Position numbers and translations under genes: made by a program
Part shown: in pieces, positions 44,035 to 53,577 of the stretch
How the letters are laid out: each line of letters opens with the position of its first letter
Position numbering within the stretch: the first letter of the stretch is position 1
DNA from: Occallatibacter gabretensis
Lineage (GTDB): Bacteria; Acidobacteriota; Terriglobia; Terriglobales; Acidobacteriaceae
DNA length: 64,000 nt
Direction: 5' to 3'
Assembly: GCF_001449115.1 (NCBI RefSeq)
Contig: NZ_LAIJ01000005.1
Coordinates: 1 to 64,000 of the forward strand
The notes under the pieces: generated by a model
The model's database searches: none
Told to the model about the DNA's origin: nothing
The model's input: the letters and a program-made list of their open reading frames with translations, nothing else

Positions 44035-47000
44035 ATGGCAAAAGAGATTTGCATTTCCTCCACGCCGCATGAGACGCGGCTGGCTATCCTCGAAGACGAT
44101 CAGCTCTCCGAGATTTACTACGAACGCGAGAACGAATACACGCTCGCGGGTTCCATTTACAATGGTCGCGTCACTCGCGTCCTTCCCGGCATGCAGTCGG
44201 CATTCGTGGACCTTGGTCTTGAACGCGACGCCTTCCTTTACGTAACAGATTTCCTCGAGATGGAAGATCCCGAGGACTCGGACGAGGTTGAAAAGGCCTC
44301 CATCTCAGCTCCGGCTCGTCCCCGCGAGGTCCGGTCTGGAGAGGCACGGTCTGGAGAAGCCCGTACCGGTGAAGGCCGTTCCGGACAGCAACGCAGACCT
44401 GAAGCTGCATCCGTTCCCGCAGTCGAAATTGAGTCTCCCGTAGCCGAACCGGCTGAACCCTCCAACGCGGCAGACGCTGCCTCCTCAGAAGATGAGGAAG
44501 CTGGCGGAGCACGCCGCTGGCGCGGACGCCGTCGCCGTCGCGGAGGCCGCGGACAAGCGTTGCCTGTCGCCGATCCCGTCGAGACCGAGTCCACCTCTGA
44601 GACCTTCCTCGATGCCAATCTCGGCGAGCCCTCCGAAGATGCTCCGCATCACTCTCACCAGATTCACGCCTCCGCCGGGGAACAGACCGCCGCGGCGCCA
44701 GTCGAGCTGCCCGGTAAATCCCGCAACGCGGCCCGCTCTGCACGTTCCGAATCCCGCCCGGAGCGCGAAGCCGCTTCCTTCGTGCTCCCCGGCGAATCGC
44801 TTTCGAAGTACGGTGGCGAGACTGCCCCCGTGTCCAAAGCGGAAAAGCCCGCAGCGCCAGCCCGCAGCGCGTCCACTGCCAAGCCAGCCAGCCTGATTGA
44901 GTCCCCCATCGAATGGGACGGCACCGGCCTTATGCCCGGCGAGTCGCTCGCCCGGCATCGCAGCCGCCAGCCCGAGCCCTCAGCTCCGATTGAGGCCGAG
45001 CCACAAGGCGTCTTCGCCGATGCCCACTCCGATTCTCACGAGAGCGAGCAGGCTGCCGACCTCGCTTTCGTCGAACACAAGCTCGAAGAGGCCACGCTAG
45101 AGGACGATCTGCACCTGCATGACGACGAGCAGGTCGAAGCCTTGCATAGTGCCGCTCTCGAAGCCTTTGGCCACACGCACGAAGAGCGCATCCTCGACGA
45201 ATTCACCGGCGAAGCGCACGCGCCCATCGTGGAGGACGAAGAGTTCTCACCCGAACATGTTGATGAGCCCGCAGAACCGGAAGCCACTGAATCTCACTCT
45301 GAGCAGGCCTCTGCCGAACCCAAATTTGAATTTGAGTTTGAGGAAGAAGAGCAGGAAATCGCTCCTCACGAAGTGAAGAGCGAAGAGAACCGCAGCGCCT
45401 CGCATCATGTGGACCCAACCACTCCCAGCGAGTTCCGCCTTTTCGGTCTCGGTGGAAAAAAGAAAAAAGACGAGACGCACGAAGCTGAGCCGGTTCCGGC
45501 AGCCGTTGCCACACCCAGGCCCACCACAGTCGCCTCCGTCTCTGCCTTCGCGCCCGGCAACGGCCTGATCGAAGAAGAGATGGTCGACGGTGAGGAGTCG
45601 GCAGCGTCGCATCATCTCCACCGTCACACCGAACAGGATCTCGACGAATACGAGGAGACTGAGCAGCTTAGCGCACACTCCGGCGAGCTCGCCGCGGCCT
45701 TCAAGGAAGCCCGCGCCGGTCACAGCCTCGATGAAGAAGAAATCAGCACAGTAGCGGATCTCGACGAGGAGGAAGACGAAGCCTCTGAAGAGACCGCGGC
45801 TGCTCCTGCCACACGGGATCGCAGCAGCTCCGGTCGCGAACGCGGCGGCCGCGGACGCCGTAACGACCGTGGTGGCCGCACCGGTCAGGCCACCGGCGGC
45901 CAGAACAATCGCCGCGGCGGAGGTATGTCGCGCCGCACCGCGCAGACCTCCGATCTGCCGATCATCTCGGACCTGCTGAAGCCGGGCCAGGAGATCCTCG
46001 TTCAGATTGCCAAGGAGCCTATCGCCAAGAAGGGCGCGCGCATCACCAGCCATATCGCCCTGCCTGGCCGCTTCCTGGTCTTCATGCCCACCGTCTCGCA
46101 TGTCGGCGTCAGCCGCAAAATCGAGAGCGACGAAGAACGCCAGCGCCTCAAGCGCATCCTGATCCACGAGCGTGGCGAAGCCTCCGGTGGATTCATCGTC
46201 CGCACCGCGGCTGAAGGCACATCGGAAGACGAGCTCCGCTCCGACCTGCGCTTCCTCATCCATCTCTGGGATGAGATCAAGCAGCGCTCGGAGAGCTCTA
46301 AATCCCCGGCGCTCATCTACCACGATCTCTCGCTCATCGAGCGCATTCTGCGTGACCAGATCTCGGACGATTTCTCGTCCATCTGGGTCGACAATGAAGC
46401 CGCCTACGAGCGCATCGTGCGCTTCCTCAATCGCTTTTCGCCCACGCTCGTGCGCCGCGTCAAGCTCTACACCAAAGAGGTCCCGCTCTTCGAGCACTTC
46501 GGCGTCGAAGACGAAATCTCCAAGGCCCTGCGCTCCAAGGTCTGGCTCAAGTCCGGCGGCTCGATCGTCATCAACCAGACAGAAGCCCTGGTCGCCATCG
46601 ACATCAACACCGGCAAGTACGTCGGCAAGACGGCGCGCCTCGAAGACACCATCGTCAAGACCAACCTCGACGCAATTCCTGAGATCGTCCGCCAGATTCG
46701 CCTGCGCGACCTCGGCGGCATCATCATTATCGACTTCATCGATATGGATGAGCGCAAGAATCGCTTCCGGGTCATGGCCGCGCTTGAAGAAGCTCTGAAA
46801 ACCGACCGCGCCCCTACCAAGGTGCTTCAGTTCAATGACTTCGGCCTCGTCGCCATCACCCGCAAGCGCGTCAAGCAGTCGCTCGAGCGCACGCTCTCAG
46901 TGCCCTGCCCCACCTGCCAGGCCACCGGCATGGTCAAGAGCTCGGCCACTGTCGCCAACGAGATCTATATCGAGCTCCGCAAGATGCGGAAACACTTCGA

Positions 47001-47160
47001 GGGAGCCGATGTCATGCTCCGCGTCCACCCTGAGACCGTTAAGGTTCTCAAGGCCAACAACGCGGGCTGGCTCACAGAGTATGAAGACCTCGTCGGCAAA
47101 AACATCCTGGTCAAGAGTGATGTCTCTCTGCACCCGGAGCAGTTCGACATCCAGGGCTGA
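44035..47160 (+). CDS. RNase E/G-family ribonuclease with large S1 insertion
   Basis: A 1041-residue endoribonuclease. The N-terminus (CISSTPHETRLAILEDDQLS) and first part of the S1 domain (YNGRVTRVLPGMQSAFVDLG) are followed at about residue 78 by about 560 residues rich in Glu, Ala, Pro and His with repeats such as RSGEARTGEGRSG and an Arg/Gly patch (GGRGRRNDRGGRTG). The S1 domain resumes at about residue 638 (LLKPGQEILVQIAKEPIAKK). The catalytic DINTGKYVG (D856) and DFIDMD (D900) aspartates and the zinc-link CPTC are intact. Arg-rich and acidic stretches inside the insertion may carry RNA- and protein-binding functions usually found in the RNase E C-terminus, which is missing here. Confidence 0.93.
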   Translation: MAKEICISSTPHETRLAILEDDQLSEIYYERENEYTLAGSIYNGRVTRVLPGMQSAFVDLGLERDAFLYVTDFLEMEDPEDSDEVEKASISAPARPREVRSGEARSGEARTGEGRSGQQRRPEAASVPAVEIESPVAEPAEPSNAADAASSEDEEAGGARRWRGRRRRRGGRGQALPVADPVETESTSETFLDANLGEPSEDAPHHSHQIHASAGEQTAAAPVELPGKSRNAARSARSESRPEREAASFVLPGESLSKYGGETAPVSKAEKPAAPARSASTAKPASLIESPIEWDGTGLMPGESLARHRSRQPEPSAPIEAEPQGVFADAHSDSHESEQAADLAFVEHKLEEATLEDDLHLHDDEQVEALHSAALEAFGHTHEERILDEFTGEAHAPIVEDEEFSPEHVDEPAEPEATESHSEQASAEPKFEFEFEEEEQEIAPHEVKSEENRSASHHVDPTTPSEFRLFGLGGKKKKDETHEAEPVPAAVATPRPTTVASVSAFAPGNGLIEEEMVDGEESAASHHLHRHTEQDLDEYEETEQLSAHSGELAAAFKEARAGHSLDEEEISTVADLDEEEDEASEETAAAPATRDRSSSGRERGGRGRRNDRGGRTGQATGGQNNRRGGGMSRRTAQTSDLPIISDLLKPGQEILVQIAKEPIAKKGARITSHIALPGRFLVFMPTVSHVGVSRKIESDEERQRLKRILIHERGEASGGFIVRTAAEGTSEDELRSDLRFLIHLWDEIKQRSESSKSPALIYHDLSLIERILRDQISDDFSSIWVDNEAAYERIVRFLNRFSPTLVRRVKLYTKEVPLFEHFGVEDEISKALRSKVWLKSGGSIVINQTEALVAIDINTGKYVGKTARLEDTIVKTNLDAIPEIVRQIRLRDLGGIIIIDFIDMDERKNRFRVMAALEEALKTDRAPTKVLQFNDFGLVAITRKRVKQSLERTLSVPCPTCQATGMVKSSATVANEIYIELRKMRKHFEGADVMLRVHPETVKVLKANNAGWLTEYEDLVGKNILVKSDVSLHPEQFDIQG

Positions 47161-47179
47161 GTTCCACCATGCTCGAGTG

Positions 47180-47213
47180 ACAAGGCCGGGGATTCTCCTC
47201 CGGCCTTTGTCTT
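47180..47213 (+). terminator. terminator of the RNase gene
   Basis: AAGGCCGG pairs with CCGGCCTT around an 11-nt loop, followed by TGTCTTTG. It begins about 20 bp after the stop. Confidence 0.75.
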
Positions 47214-47340
47214 TGAGAGCAACCACTGCCCCAAACTGGTGTCTAACAAATTGAAGGAAGAAGTGCGTACCCCGCACTGTCCGCTTCCCGAGATAGTTCA
47301 CGGCCGTTTGTTTACCAATTTCACTTCTAGAGGTCCAACC

Positions 47341-48159
47341 ATGTCTTCTCGTCGCTTGTTTAGCCTGAAGCGCAGTTTTTCAATCGTGAGCGCCGCCATT
47401 CTGCTCACCGCGGGCGTTGTACGAGCCCAGTCCCCCGACACATCCGCCGCACCACTGGCATCAGGCGAATCAAGCTCGTCCCAGAGCTACCAGTTCCTCG
47501 CCGACGACCTGAACGCCGCGGCCGAGCCCGCTGCATCAGGCGGCGGGCAGTACGACAACCACGGCGGAGGCTCGAAAGGCCGCTTCAGCCACTGGGCCTT
47601 TGAAGCTGGAGCGGGCGCCAATGCCCCCATCGGCAACGATCAGGGCGTTATCACCTGGGGCGGCAACTTCACCGTCGGCGCGGGTCTTCATCTGAGCCGC
47701 CGCCTCACAGTCCTGGGCGAGTATCAGTTCATGGACAATAAAATTCCCGGTTCGCTTATTGCGGCGGGAGGGTCTGACACGGGCAATGCGCACATCAATT
47801 CCATCACCGGCGCAATTCTCTTCGATCTTGTTCCCGAGAAATGGTCCACCGGCGTCTACGCGGTGGGAGGAGGGGGCTACTACCACATGTCCACCAACTT
47901 CACCGATTTCGAGTGCTGCGACTTTTACGGCTATGAGGTTCCAGTCACTGCCTTTTCCATCAGCTCGAATCAGCTGGGCGGAAACCTCGGTATCGGCATC
48001 TACCATAAGCTCGGCGGCACTTACGGCGACGGCACGATGCGGCTCTTCGCCGAAGCGCGCTATACCTTCCTCAATTCGCCGGGGCTGTCTTATCAGGGCT
48101 TCTACATCGGCGGCGGAACCACAGAGCTGATCCCGGTCACTCTAGGCGTCCGATTCTGA
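47341..48159 (+). CDS. outer-membrane beta-barrel protein
   Basis: A 272-residue exported protein: signal peptide (residues 1-29, FSIVSAAILLTAGVVRAQ), Ser/Ala-rich linker with the low-complexity GGGQYDNHGGGSK, then alternating amphipathic strands (FTVGAGLHLSRRLTVLGEYQ, LRLFAEARYTFL) ending with TLGVRF, a C-terminal phenylalanine as required for BAM. It is probably an 8-stranded OmpA-like or OmpW-like barrel. AGAGG is before the ATG at 47341. Ligand or role unknown. Confidence 0.8.
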   Translation: MSSRRLFSLKRSFSIVSAAILLTAGVVRAQSPDTSAAPLASGESSSSQSYQFLADDLNAAAEPAASGGGQYDNHGGGSKGRFSHWAFEAGAGANAPIGNDQGVITWGGNFTVGAGLHLSRRLTVLGEYQFMDNKIPGSLIAAGGSDTGNAHINSITGAILFDLVPEKWSTGVYAVGGGGYYHMSTNFTDFECCDFYGYEVPVTAFSISSNQLGGNLGIGIYHKLGGTYGDGTMRLFAEARYTFLNSPGLSYQGFYIGGGTTELIPVTLGVRF

Positions 48160-48174
48160 CGGATCATACAAACA

Positions 48175-48212
48175 ATGAGCGCCTTGCAGTCCATGCAAGG
48201 CGCTCATGCTTT
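48175..48212. terminator. bidirectional terminator
   Basis: A 14-bp perfect stem (48175-48188 with 48194-48207), loop GTCCA, then GCTTTT; the other strand reads into TTGTTTG. It lies between the barrel gene and the convergent hypothetical gene. Confidence 0.88.
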
Positions 48213-48580
48213 TACCAGAGCTTCTGTTCTTTTTGGGTCGGCGTCCCCACCTCGCCACGCTCAATGCGTTTGAGAAACTCCCGCGCGAGCCGTTGCTCAC
48301 CCGGATGGCTCTCCCCATGCATTGTGCACAGGTCCAGAAACTCATCCGCCAGCGCATTCCGCTCATCTGATTGATTCAGAATCGCCTGCAACGCGCCGCC
48401 AAGCTCGCGTAGCTGTGTCGCCTCCGGCCAATCCTCGCCTCCGGCAAACGACACATCCGAAAACAATCCGCGCCGCCCTTGAGCGCATTCTTCCAGGCAT
48501 GCCATCAACTGCTCACGAAACGCCCCAACCAGCGGCGCAAACTGTTCGGCATCCAGCTCATTCGGCTCTACAGGATCCAT
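48212..48580 (-). CDS. hypothetical acidic protein
   Basis: A 122-residue acidic helical protein (EQFAPLVGAFREQLMACLEE, DERNALADEFLDLCTMHGES) without signal or membrane segment. It has two central cysteines, but no metal motif. The stop lies 6 bp after the aminopeptidase gene start region on the same strand order, that is, it follows pepP-like gene 48587 closely, so the two probably share a transcript. Family not recognised. Confidence 0.65.
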   Translation of the reverse strand: MDPVEPNELDAEQFAPLVGAFREQLMACLEECAQGRRGLFSDVSFAGGEDWPEATQLRELGGALQAILNQSDERNALADEFLDLCTMHGESHPGEQRLAREFLKRIERGEVGTPTQKEQKLW

Positions 48581-48586
48581 CCCGGG

Positions 48587-49966
48587 TCACTTCCCCTTCA
48601 TCAGCGCTTCAACCTCATCCGCCGTATGCGGCAGGTCCGCCGTCAGGTCGATCAGCTTGCCGTCCTTGCCCACCAGGAACACGCACTCAATCCGCACGCC
48701 AATCTTTTCTTCCGGAATGTAAATACCCGGCTCAATGGTAAACACCATCCCCGGCTCCAGCACTGTCGGATAGTTGCTCGGATCGTGCACATCGATGCCC
48801 ACCATGTGGCTCAGCGGATGAATCCAATACTTGCCCAGCGGTTTCCCATCCAAGCTCTTGCCATGCGTGTTCACGTAGTCGTACGCCACCTTGTCCAGCC
48901 CGTCCGGGTCTGTATGATAGCGGTCGCCAACCTTCGACTTGCCCGACACAAACGCGTCGATCGCGGCCTTCTGTGCGCCCAGCACCACGTCGTAAATCTC
49001 CCGCTGCCGCGCCGTAAAATGTCCGCCCACAGGCACCGTGCGCGTAATGTCGCTCGCATACATGGAGTACTCACACGCCGCATCCACCACAACAATGTCG
49101 CCATCCTGCATGGTGCGCGTGTTCTCCGCGTAATGCAGCGTCGTCGAGTTAATCCCCGATCCTACAATAGGCGCATAGCTCGCCCGCTCACAGCCATGTT
49201 TCAGCCATGACGCATACATCTTGCCCGCCACCGTGCGCTCCGTCACGCCCGCCTTCACGGCCTTCATCATCACGCGCTGCGCCGCCTCGGATGCCTCGCT
49301 CGCCTTCTTCAGCAGGTCAATCTCACCTGCATCCTTGATCTCGCGCAGCTGCGTCGTCATCTCCGCCACATCATGTGCCGCAGGCAGGCTGCTCGTTCCC
49401 ATCTCCGCTGCCGCAAACTGAACCAGCGCGGCTGCATGCGCATTTCCAGCCTGCGTATACATGTGATTTGCCACGCGCCGGTCCGCGGAAATCAGATCAT
49501 TCAGCACCTTCGGCAGATCCGTCATCGGACGAACCTCATCCACGCCGACCTTTTCCGCCGCGCCCTGCGTCGCCGCATCCAGCTTGATCCCCGTGTACTT
49601 CTCCATCCGCATATTCCGCGTAGGCAGAAACAGAATCTCCTGGTACTTGTGCCCCGCCTCTGGAAAGAGCGTTGAGTTAATCCCGGAAGCCGTGGACTCG
49701 CCCACAATCAGCAGCGCTGCCCCCGGCTCATTCCACCCCGTCGTGTAATAGAAGTCCTCATCCTGCCGGTAGGGATCGAGATCAAGCAGCGGCTCTTCAG
49801 CCGCAAACAACACGGCCACGCCGCCATTCAGCTTCTGAGCCAGCGCCACACGCCGCGCGTGATACGTCGCAGCAGGCTGTTTTTCAATCGCATGTGCCTG
49901 GGGAACCAACGCAGGAACCAATCCTGCAAGGACAAGAAGGGCAATCAAACCAAAGATTCGGCGCAT
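48587..49966 (-). CDS. secreted Xaa-Pro aminopeptidase (M24 family)
   Basis: A 459-residue metallopeptidase with a signal peptide (MRRIFGLIALLVLAGLVP...AHA), an N-terminal aminopeptidase-P domain (about 30-170), and the pita-bread catalytic domain with dinuclear-metal ligands in VVDAACEYSMYASDITR, HPLSHMVGIDVHD, FTIEPGIYI and RIECVFLV. It removes N-terminal residues before proline and is unusual mainly for being exported. The ATG at 49966 is chosen because it begins the signal; an ATG 18 bases upstream is possible. Confidence 0.92.
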   Translation of the reverse strand: MRRIFGLIALLVLAGLVPALVPQAHAIEKQPAATYHARRVALAQKLNGGVAVLFAAEEPLLDLDPYRQDEDFYYTTGWNEPGAALLIVGESTASGINSTLFPEAGHKYQEILFLPTRNMRMEKYTGIKLDAATQGAAEKVGVDEVRPMTDLPKVLNDLISADRRVANHMYTQAGNAHAAALVQFAAAEMGTSSLPAAHDVAEMTTQLREIKDAGEIDLLKKASEASEAAQRVMMKAVKAGVTERTVAGKMYASWLKHGCERASYAPIVGSGINSTTLHYAENTRTMQDGDIVVVDAACEYSMYASDITRTVPVGGHFTARQREIYDVVLGAQKAAIDAFVSGKSKVGDRYHTDPDGLDKVAYDYVNTHGKSLDGKPLGKYWIHPLSHMVGIDVHDPSNYPTVLEPGMVFTIEPGIYIPEEKIGVRIECVFLVGKDGKLIDLTADLPHTADEVEALMKGK

Positions 49967-50023
49967 GGAACCAGCCTCAGACACGCACCAGCCTCTGTCA
50001 AGCCGATAATCTCATCGCCACAC

Positions 50024-51613
50024 TCACAACAACGCAGCCGTCTCCGCCGCCGCTCTCTCCTGCGTCTCAAATACGCGCAGAAACATCTCCACAGGCATCG
50101 GCCGGCCCAGATACCATCCCTGGCCGAGCATCGGCAGCGGACTTGTCCGGAAATACAGCGCCTGTTCCTCGGTCTCAATCCCCTCCACCGTCACCTGCAA
50201 GCCCAGTGAAGCGGCAAGCGATAAGATCTGCGGCAATATCAGCACCTGCACTGATTCCGTGCCCACCGACTGCGTGAACGCCTTATCGATCTTCAGCCCA
50301 TCCACCGAGAGATCGTGCAGATACGCAAGGTTCGAGTAGCCCGTGCCAAAGTCGTCGATATGAACCGAGTGCCCTTTACTGCGCAGCCGCACAATCGCAT
50401 CCTTCGCTGCCTGCGAGTTGGCGGCAGCCCGCTCCGTAATCTCCATCACCAGGCACTGTGCAGGGACTCCTGCCTTCGCCGTCGCCTGCTCCAACATGGG
50501 CAAAAAAGCCGGGTCGTCCAGGTCCTGCGGCGCAATATTGACTGACAGGCGAAACTCAGGGCAGGTGGGCAGTAGAACGCTCAAATCCGCAAGGGCTTTG
50601 CCCGCAATCAGTCGCGTGATCTCGTTCACAAACCCGCGCTCCTCTGCAATGCGGATAAAGACTTCGGGGCTCACATCGCCATGTCCCGCATCCGTCCAGC
50701 GCGCCAGTGCTTCAGCCCCGACAATCCTGCCGGTTTTGAGATCCACCACCGGCTGATATGCCACCTGGATCGCCTTGCGCCGAATGGCTCTGCGCAGCCG
50801 CTGCTCCAGCGACTGTCTGCGACTGTATGCCACAGAACATGTAAACCCCAGCAACGCTCCGCATAGCGCTGAAAGGACTACATACGCCGTCCGCTGGCCG
50901 CTCTCAGTCTCCAAAGCTTCATTCGCTGTGGCATACGCTGTTACGCAGAATGCAAAACGGTCAGAGCAACGCGTTGCGTATAGCACGTCACCAACTTGCG
51001 CCGAGCCTTCCGTTGTCAGAATGGCATTCCCGGTCAGCGGCAGATCGCCCAGCAGCCGCGTTTGGCCATTGTCGCCGCCCCGGTTCGTAACCGTGTAGTG
51101 CATGGAGCTCGATTGGAACTCCTTCCGGTTGAAAGGGCTGTACACAATCAGCGCATTGCCCTTCTCAACCGCAGGCGCCATCTGTCCCTGAATGCGAAAC
51201 AGATCCATGTCCCGATAAAATCGCGTCCCATCCGCTCGCGTCACGCCCTGCCCGAGCCTGGCGTCGGCTCCTGTCACCCGGCCCAGCATTGCCGTGCAAT
51301 CTATCCTGCCGTTGCGAACCCGGCCCCCATCCTTCAGGTATTCCGAGGCATAGATGAGCTTCCGGAAATGTTCAATCTCGGCATCTGAGCAATACGGGTC
51401 GGTGGAAGCATTCAGCTCGTCCAGCACCGCTCTTCCCTCGGCGGAAGAGACATCTCCCCCCGTGCGAATCCGCTCCGCATACTGGTCCAGCTTGCCCGTC
51501 ATATGACGAAGCGTGAAGTCCCGGCCCCACCAGTAGCCGGCTAGCGCACCGCATACGCCGGTCAGCAGCATGACGCCAACTACGCCACTAACACGTTGCT
51601 TGAGGGTACTCAT
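50024..51613 (-). CDS. membrane-bound CSS-EAL c-di-GMP phosphodiesterase
   Basis: A 529-residue enzyme. Two membrane helices (about residues 8-28 and 240-262) flank a periplasmic CSS domain with cysteines in DPYCSDAEIEH and GRIDCTAML, as in the redox-responsive PdeB/PdeC family. The cytoplasmic EAL domain (about 280-515) has the catalytic set GAEALARW, VNIAPQDL, EITERA, IDDFGTGYSNLAYL, LKIDKAF and EGIETEEQ, all intact. It hydrolyses c-di-GMP, and a periplasmic disulfide may control it. The N-terminal start ATG 51613 is the natural one. It is divergent from none and stands alone. Confidence 0.93.
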   Translation of the reverse strand: MSTLKQRVSGVVGVMLLTGVCGALAGYWWGRDFTLRHMTGKLDQYAERIRTGGDVSSAEGRAVLDELNASTDPYCSDAEIEHFRKLIYASEYLKDGGRVRNGRIDCTAMLGRVTGADARLGQGVTRADGTRFYRDMDLFRIQGQMAPAVEKGNALIVYSPFNRKEFQSSSMHYTVTNRGGDNGQTRLLGDLPLTGNAILTTEGSAQVGDVLYATRCSDRFAFCVTAYATANEALETESGQRTAYVVLSALCGALLGFTCSVAYSRRQSLEQRLRRAIRRKAIQVAYQPVVDLKTGRIVGAEALARWTDAGHGDVSPEVFIRIAEERGFVNEITRLIAGKALADLSVLLPTCPEFRLSVNIAPQDLDDPAFLPMLEQATAKAGVPAQCLVMEITERAAANSQAAKDAIVRLRSKGHSVHIDDFGTGYSNLAYLHDLSVDGLKIDKAFTQSVGTESVQVLILPQILSLAASLGLQVTVEGIETEEQALYFRTSPLPMLGQGWYLGRPMPVEMFLRVFETQERAAAETAALL

Positions 51614-51716
51614 AAGAAAGTGCCCGCCGGGAAATCGTTGGCCCTCCCGGGAGAAGTACCTCCAATTTTGTGCGATCCTGCGGCCTTAGGCAAGGAGAAA
51701 CCACGTTGTCCGCCTT

Positions 51717-52706
51717 TCACGGCAATTTCTCCTGTCCAATCCAAAACCGGTTGCTGGCTCGCGTTACGAACCCCACGCCGCGTCCCGCCAATCGAGCCTG
51801 TGCTTCATGCCACGGCCCCACATACCGCACCACCCTTGGTAAGCGCCGATAGACTCCAGGCAATATCTGCCTCGCACGCTCCACCGCATAAAGCTCTTCA
51901 TCGGCAAATGGCAGCCGGAACGCGAGTCGCAATCGCTCCGGCATCCACGCCGCCGTCAGCGCCCGGTACCAGTGCGGCGGCTTCACCCGGCTCCCCGCTC
52001 CAGCCAGCAGATTCTGCCCCATTGCCCGCGCCCGCTCACTCACGCCCAGCACGTCAGACACCTCCATCTCGCGGCAATACGCCTCAAACGCATTCCAGTC
52101 CGCCGGCAGCGCCTCCGCGGGCAAACCAAACAGCGCCGCAAGCGTCTTCGTCTCCGCGTAATACGCCTCGCGATCCGCCGCGCTCATTGGCCCCAGCACC
52201 GTCACATAGGCCAGCACCGCAGTCTCCATCAAAGTGGCGTAAACCCACTTCAGCGCCGCAATTTCATTGGCCTGGTACTGCGATCCCCGCTGGCACCCCG
52301 CCACATCCTCCCGCATCTCGCCCGTAATCCGCATATGCAGCCCGTGCAAATTCCGCGCCGCCCTCAGCGCCTGATCCAGTGATCCGAAGATCATCGCGTA
52401 CACCACGCGAAACGTATTGTGGAACCGCACAATCGGCCTGTCCATCACCTGCGAGTGATCCTGAATCGCCTGCGCCACCCACGGATGCGCCAGTTGCAGC
52501 AGCGCCGCCCGGCCCGCTCCCAGAAACAGCCCAGCCTCACAATGCACCCGCCAGCACATGGAATCCGGTCCGAAGACTCCCGCACGCCGGTCCAGACCCC
52601 GCTCCATGCAGCCACGCTCAATCGCATGGAGCAGCGCCTCGCTGTCCGCGCGCAGCACCGGCTGAGGTCTTAGCCGCACCGTCTCTGAACTTACCGCAGG
52701 ATCCAT
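51717..52706 (-). CDS. oxygenase MpaB family (DUF2236) protein
   Basis: A 329-residue helical protein of the MpaB/latex-clearing-protein-related family. The stretches GVFGPDSMCWRVHCEAGLFL, RAALLQLAHPWVAQAIQDHS and RFHNTFRVVYAMIFG include conserved histidines that ligate heme b in family members, and FALMKW-like NEIAALKWVYATLMETAV follows. The start is taken at ATG 52706; a GTG at 52757 preceded by GAGG would give 17 more residues and cannot be excluded. The substrate is unknown. Confidence 0.88.
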   Translation of the reverse strand: MDPAVSSETVRLRPQPVLRADSEALLHAIERGCMERGLDRRAGVFGPDSMCWRVHCEAGLFLGAGRAALLQLAHPWVAQAIQDHSQVMDRPIVRFHNTFRVVYAMIFGSLDQALRAARNLHGLHMRITGEMREDVAGCQRGSQYQANEIAALKWVYATLMETAVLAYVTVLGPMSAADREAYYAETKTLAALFGLPAEALPADWNAFEAYCREMEVSDVLGVSERARAMGQNLLAGAGSRVKPPHWYRALTAAWMPERLRLAFRLPFADEELYAVERARQILPGVYRRLPRVVRYVGPWHEAQARLAGRGVGFVTRASNRFWIGQEKLP

Positions 52707-52767
52707 CAGCCTGCAGACTATCGTGTTTCCGAACACGTGGAAATCTCCTGGCGACACCGTGCCTCAT

Positions 52768-52796
52768 TTGTATTTCCTCAGAAATCGCCGTAATAT
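52768..52796 (+). promoter_or_regulatory. promoter of rimP-nusA-infB
   Basis: TTGTAT at 52768-52773 and TAATAT at 52791-52796 with a 17-bp spacer. Transcription would start around 52803, giving a leader of about 180 nt before rimP with a terminator-like hairpin in it. Confidence 0.6.
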
Positions 52797-52855
52797 AAAT
52801 AGGCAGACGCGTTTATCCGCTGACTAACCGTGAACATACCGGCTGGCGGACAGAC

Positions 52856-52882
52856 AAGTGGGCGAATAGCCCACTTTTTATT
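52856..52882 (+). terminator. leader terminator / attenuator upstream of rimP
   Basis: AAGTGGGC at 52856-52863 pairs with GCCCACTT at 52869-52876, loop GAATA, followed by TTTATTT. It is an ideal intrinsic terminator, but it sits about 55 nt after the promoter and 100 nt before rimP on the same strand, so it must be read through or regulated for the operon to be expressed. Confidence 0.75.
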
Positions 52883-52980
52883 TGGCTTGAAATTCCCTCC
52901 AAAATCCGTCGCAACACGAACGGTTTTGGAGCCGGAAGCACGGTATTGCAAACGGCCATAAGTTGCCGTAACGGAAGAAG

Positions 52981-53577
52981 ATGGCAGTAAAGCTCGACGC
53001 AATTCGGAACGCAGCGCAGCGGGTCGCCTCATCGCTCGGCCTGGACGTAGTGGACGTGGAATTAGCCACTGCTGGCCGTGAGCGCACCCTTCGCGTCCTG
53101 ATTGAGAAGAACGCCGAAGGCCGCGCCGCGCTGAAAGCCCAGCTCGCCTCCGGTGCTGAAAATGAAGAACTTCCGGAGGCCCTGCGCGAAGGAACCCTGA
53201 GCGTCGAGCAACTTTCCGGCGTCACGCATGAAGACTGTGCCGCTCTCAGCCGCGACCTCAGCGTAGTGCTCGATGTCGAGGACCTGGTCCCCGGCGGCGA
53301 ATATCTGCTCGAAGCCAGCTCACCCGGCCTCGACCGCAAGCTTACGAAGCCTGAAGACTTCGAGCGTTTTAAAGGCAGCTTAGTCAAGATCCAGACTTTT
53401 GAGCCCATCAAGAACAACCGCCATTGGCAGGGCCGGCTCACGGAGACCAAAGGCGAAAGCATCATCGTCGACCTCGGCGCCGTCAAACAAAATTCAAAGA
53501 GCCGGAAGTCCGGCGTAACCACGGTAGAAATCGCCTTTCCGAACGTCGAAAAAGCGCAGCTCGTACCGGAGATTTAG
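52981..53577 (+). CDS. rimP: ribosome maturation factor RimP
   Basis: A 198-residue protein needed for 30S maturation. The N-terminal alpha/beta domain (LGLDVVDVELATAGRERTLR, VLIEKN) carries an insertion of about 25 residues with AENEELPEALREGTL relative to E. coli. It continues with THEDCAALSRDLSVVLDVED, the signature LLEASSPGLDRKLTKPEDF, and a C-terminal SH3-like domain. It is first in the rimP-nusA-infB operon, the classical arrangement. The ATG at 52981 fits the family start. Confidence 0.94.
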   Translation: MAVKLDAIRNAAQRVASSLGLDVVDVELATAGRERTLRVLIEKNAEGRAALKAQLASGAENEELPEALREGTLSVEQLSGVTHEDCAALSRDLSVVLDVEDLVPGGEYLLEASSPGLDRKLTKPEDFERFKGSLVKIQTFEPIKNNRHWQGRLTETKGESIIVDLGAVKQNSKSRKSGVTTVEIAFPNVEKAQLVPEI

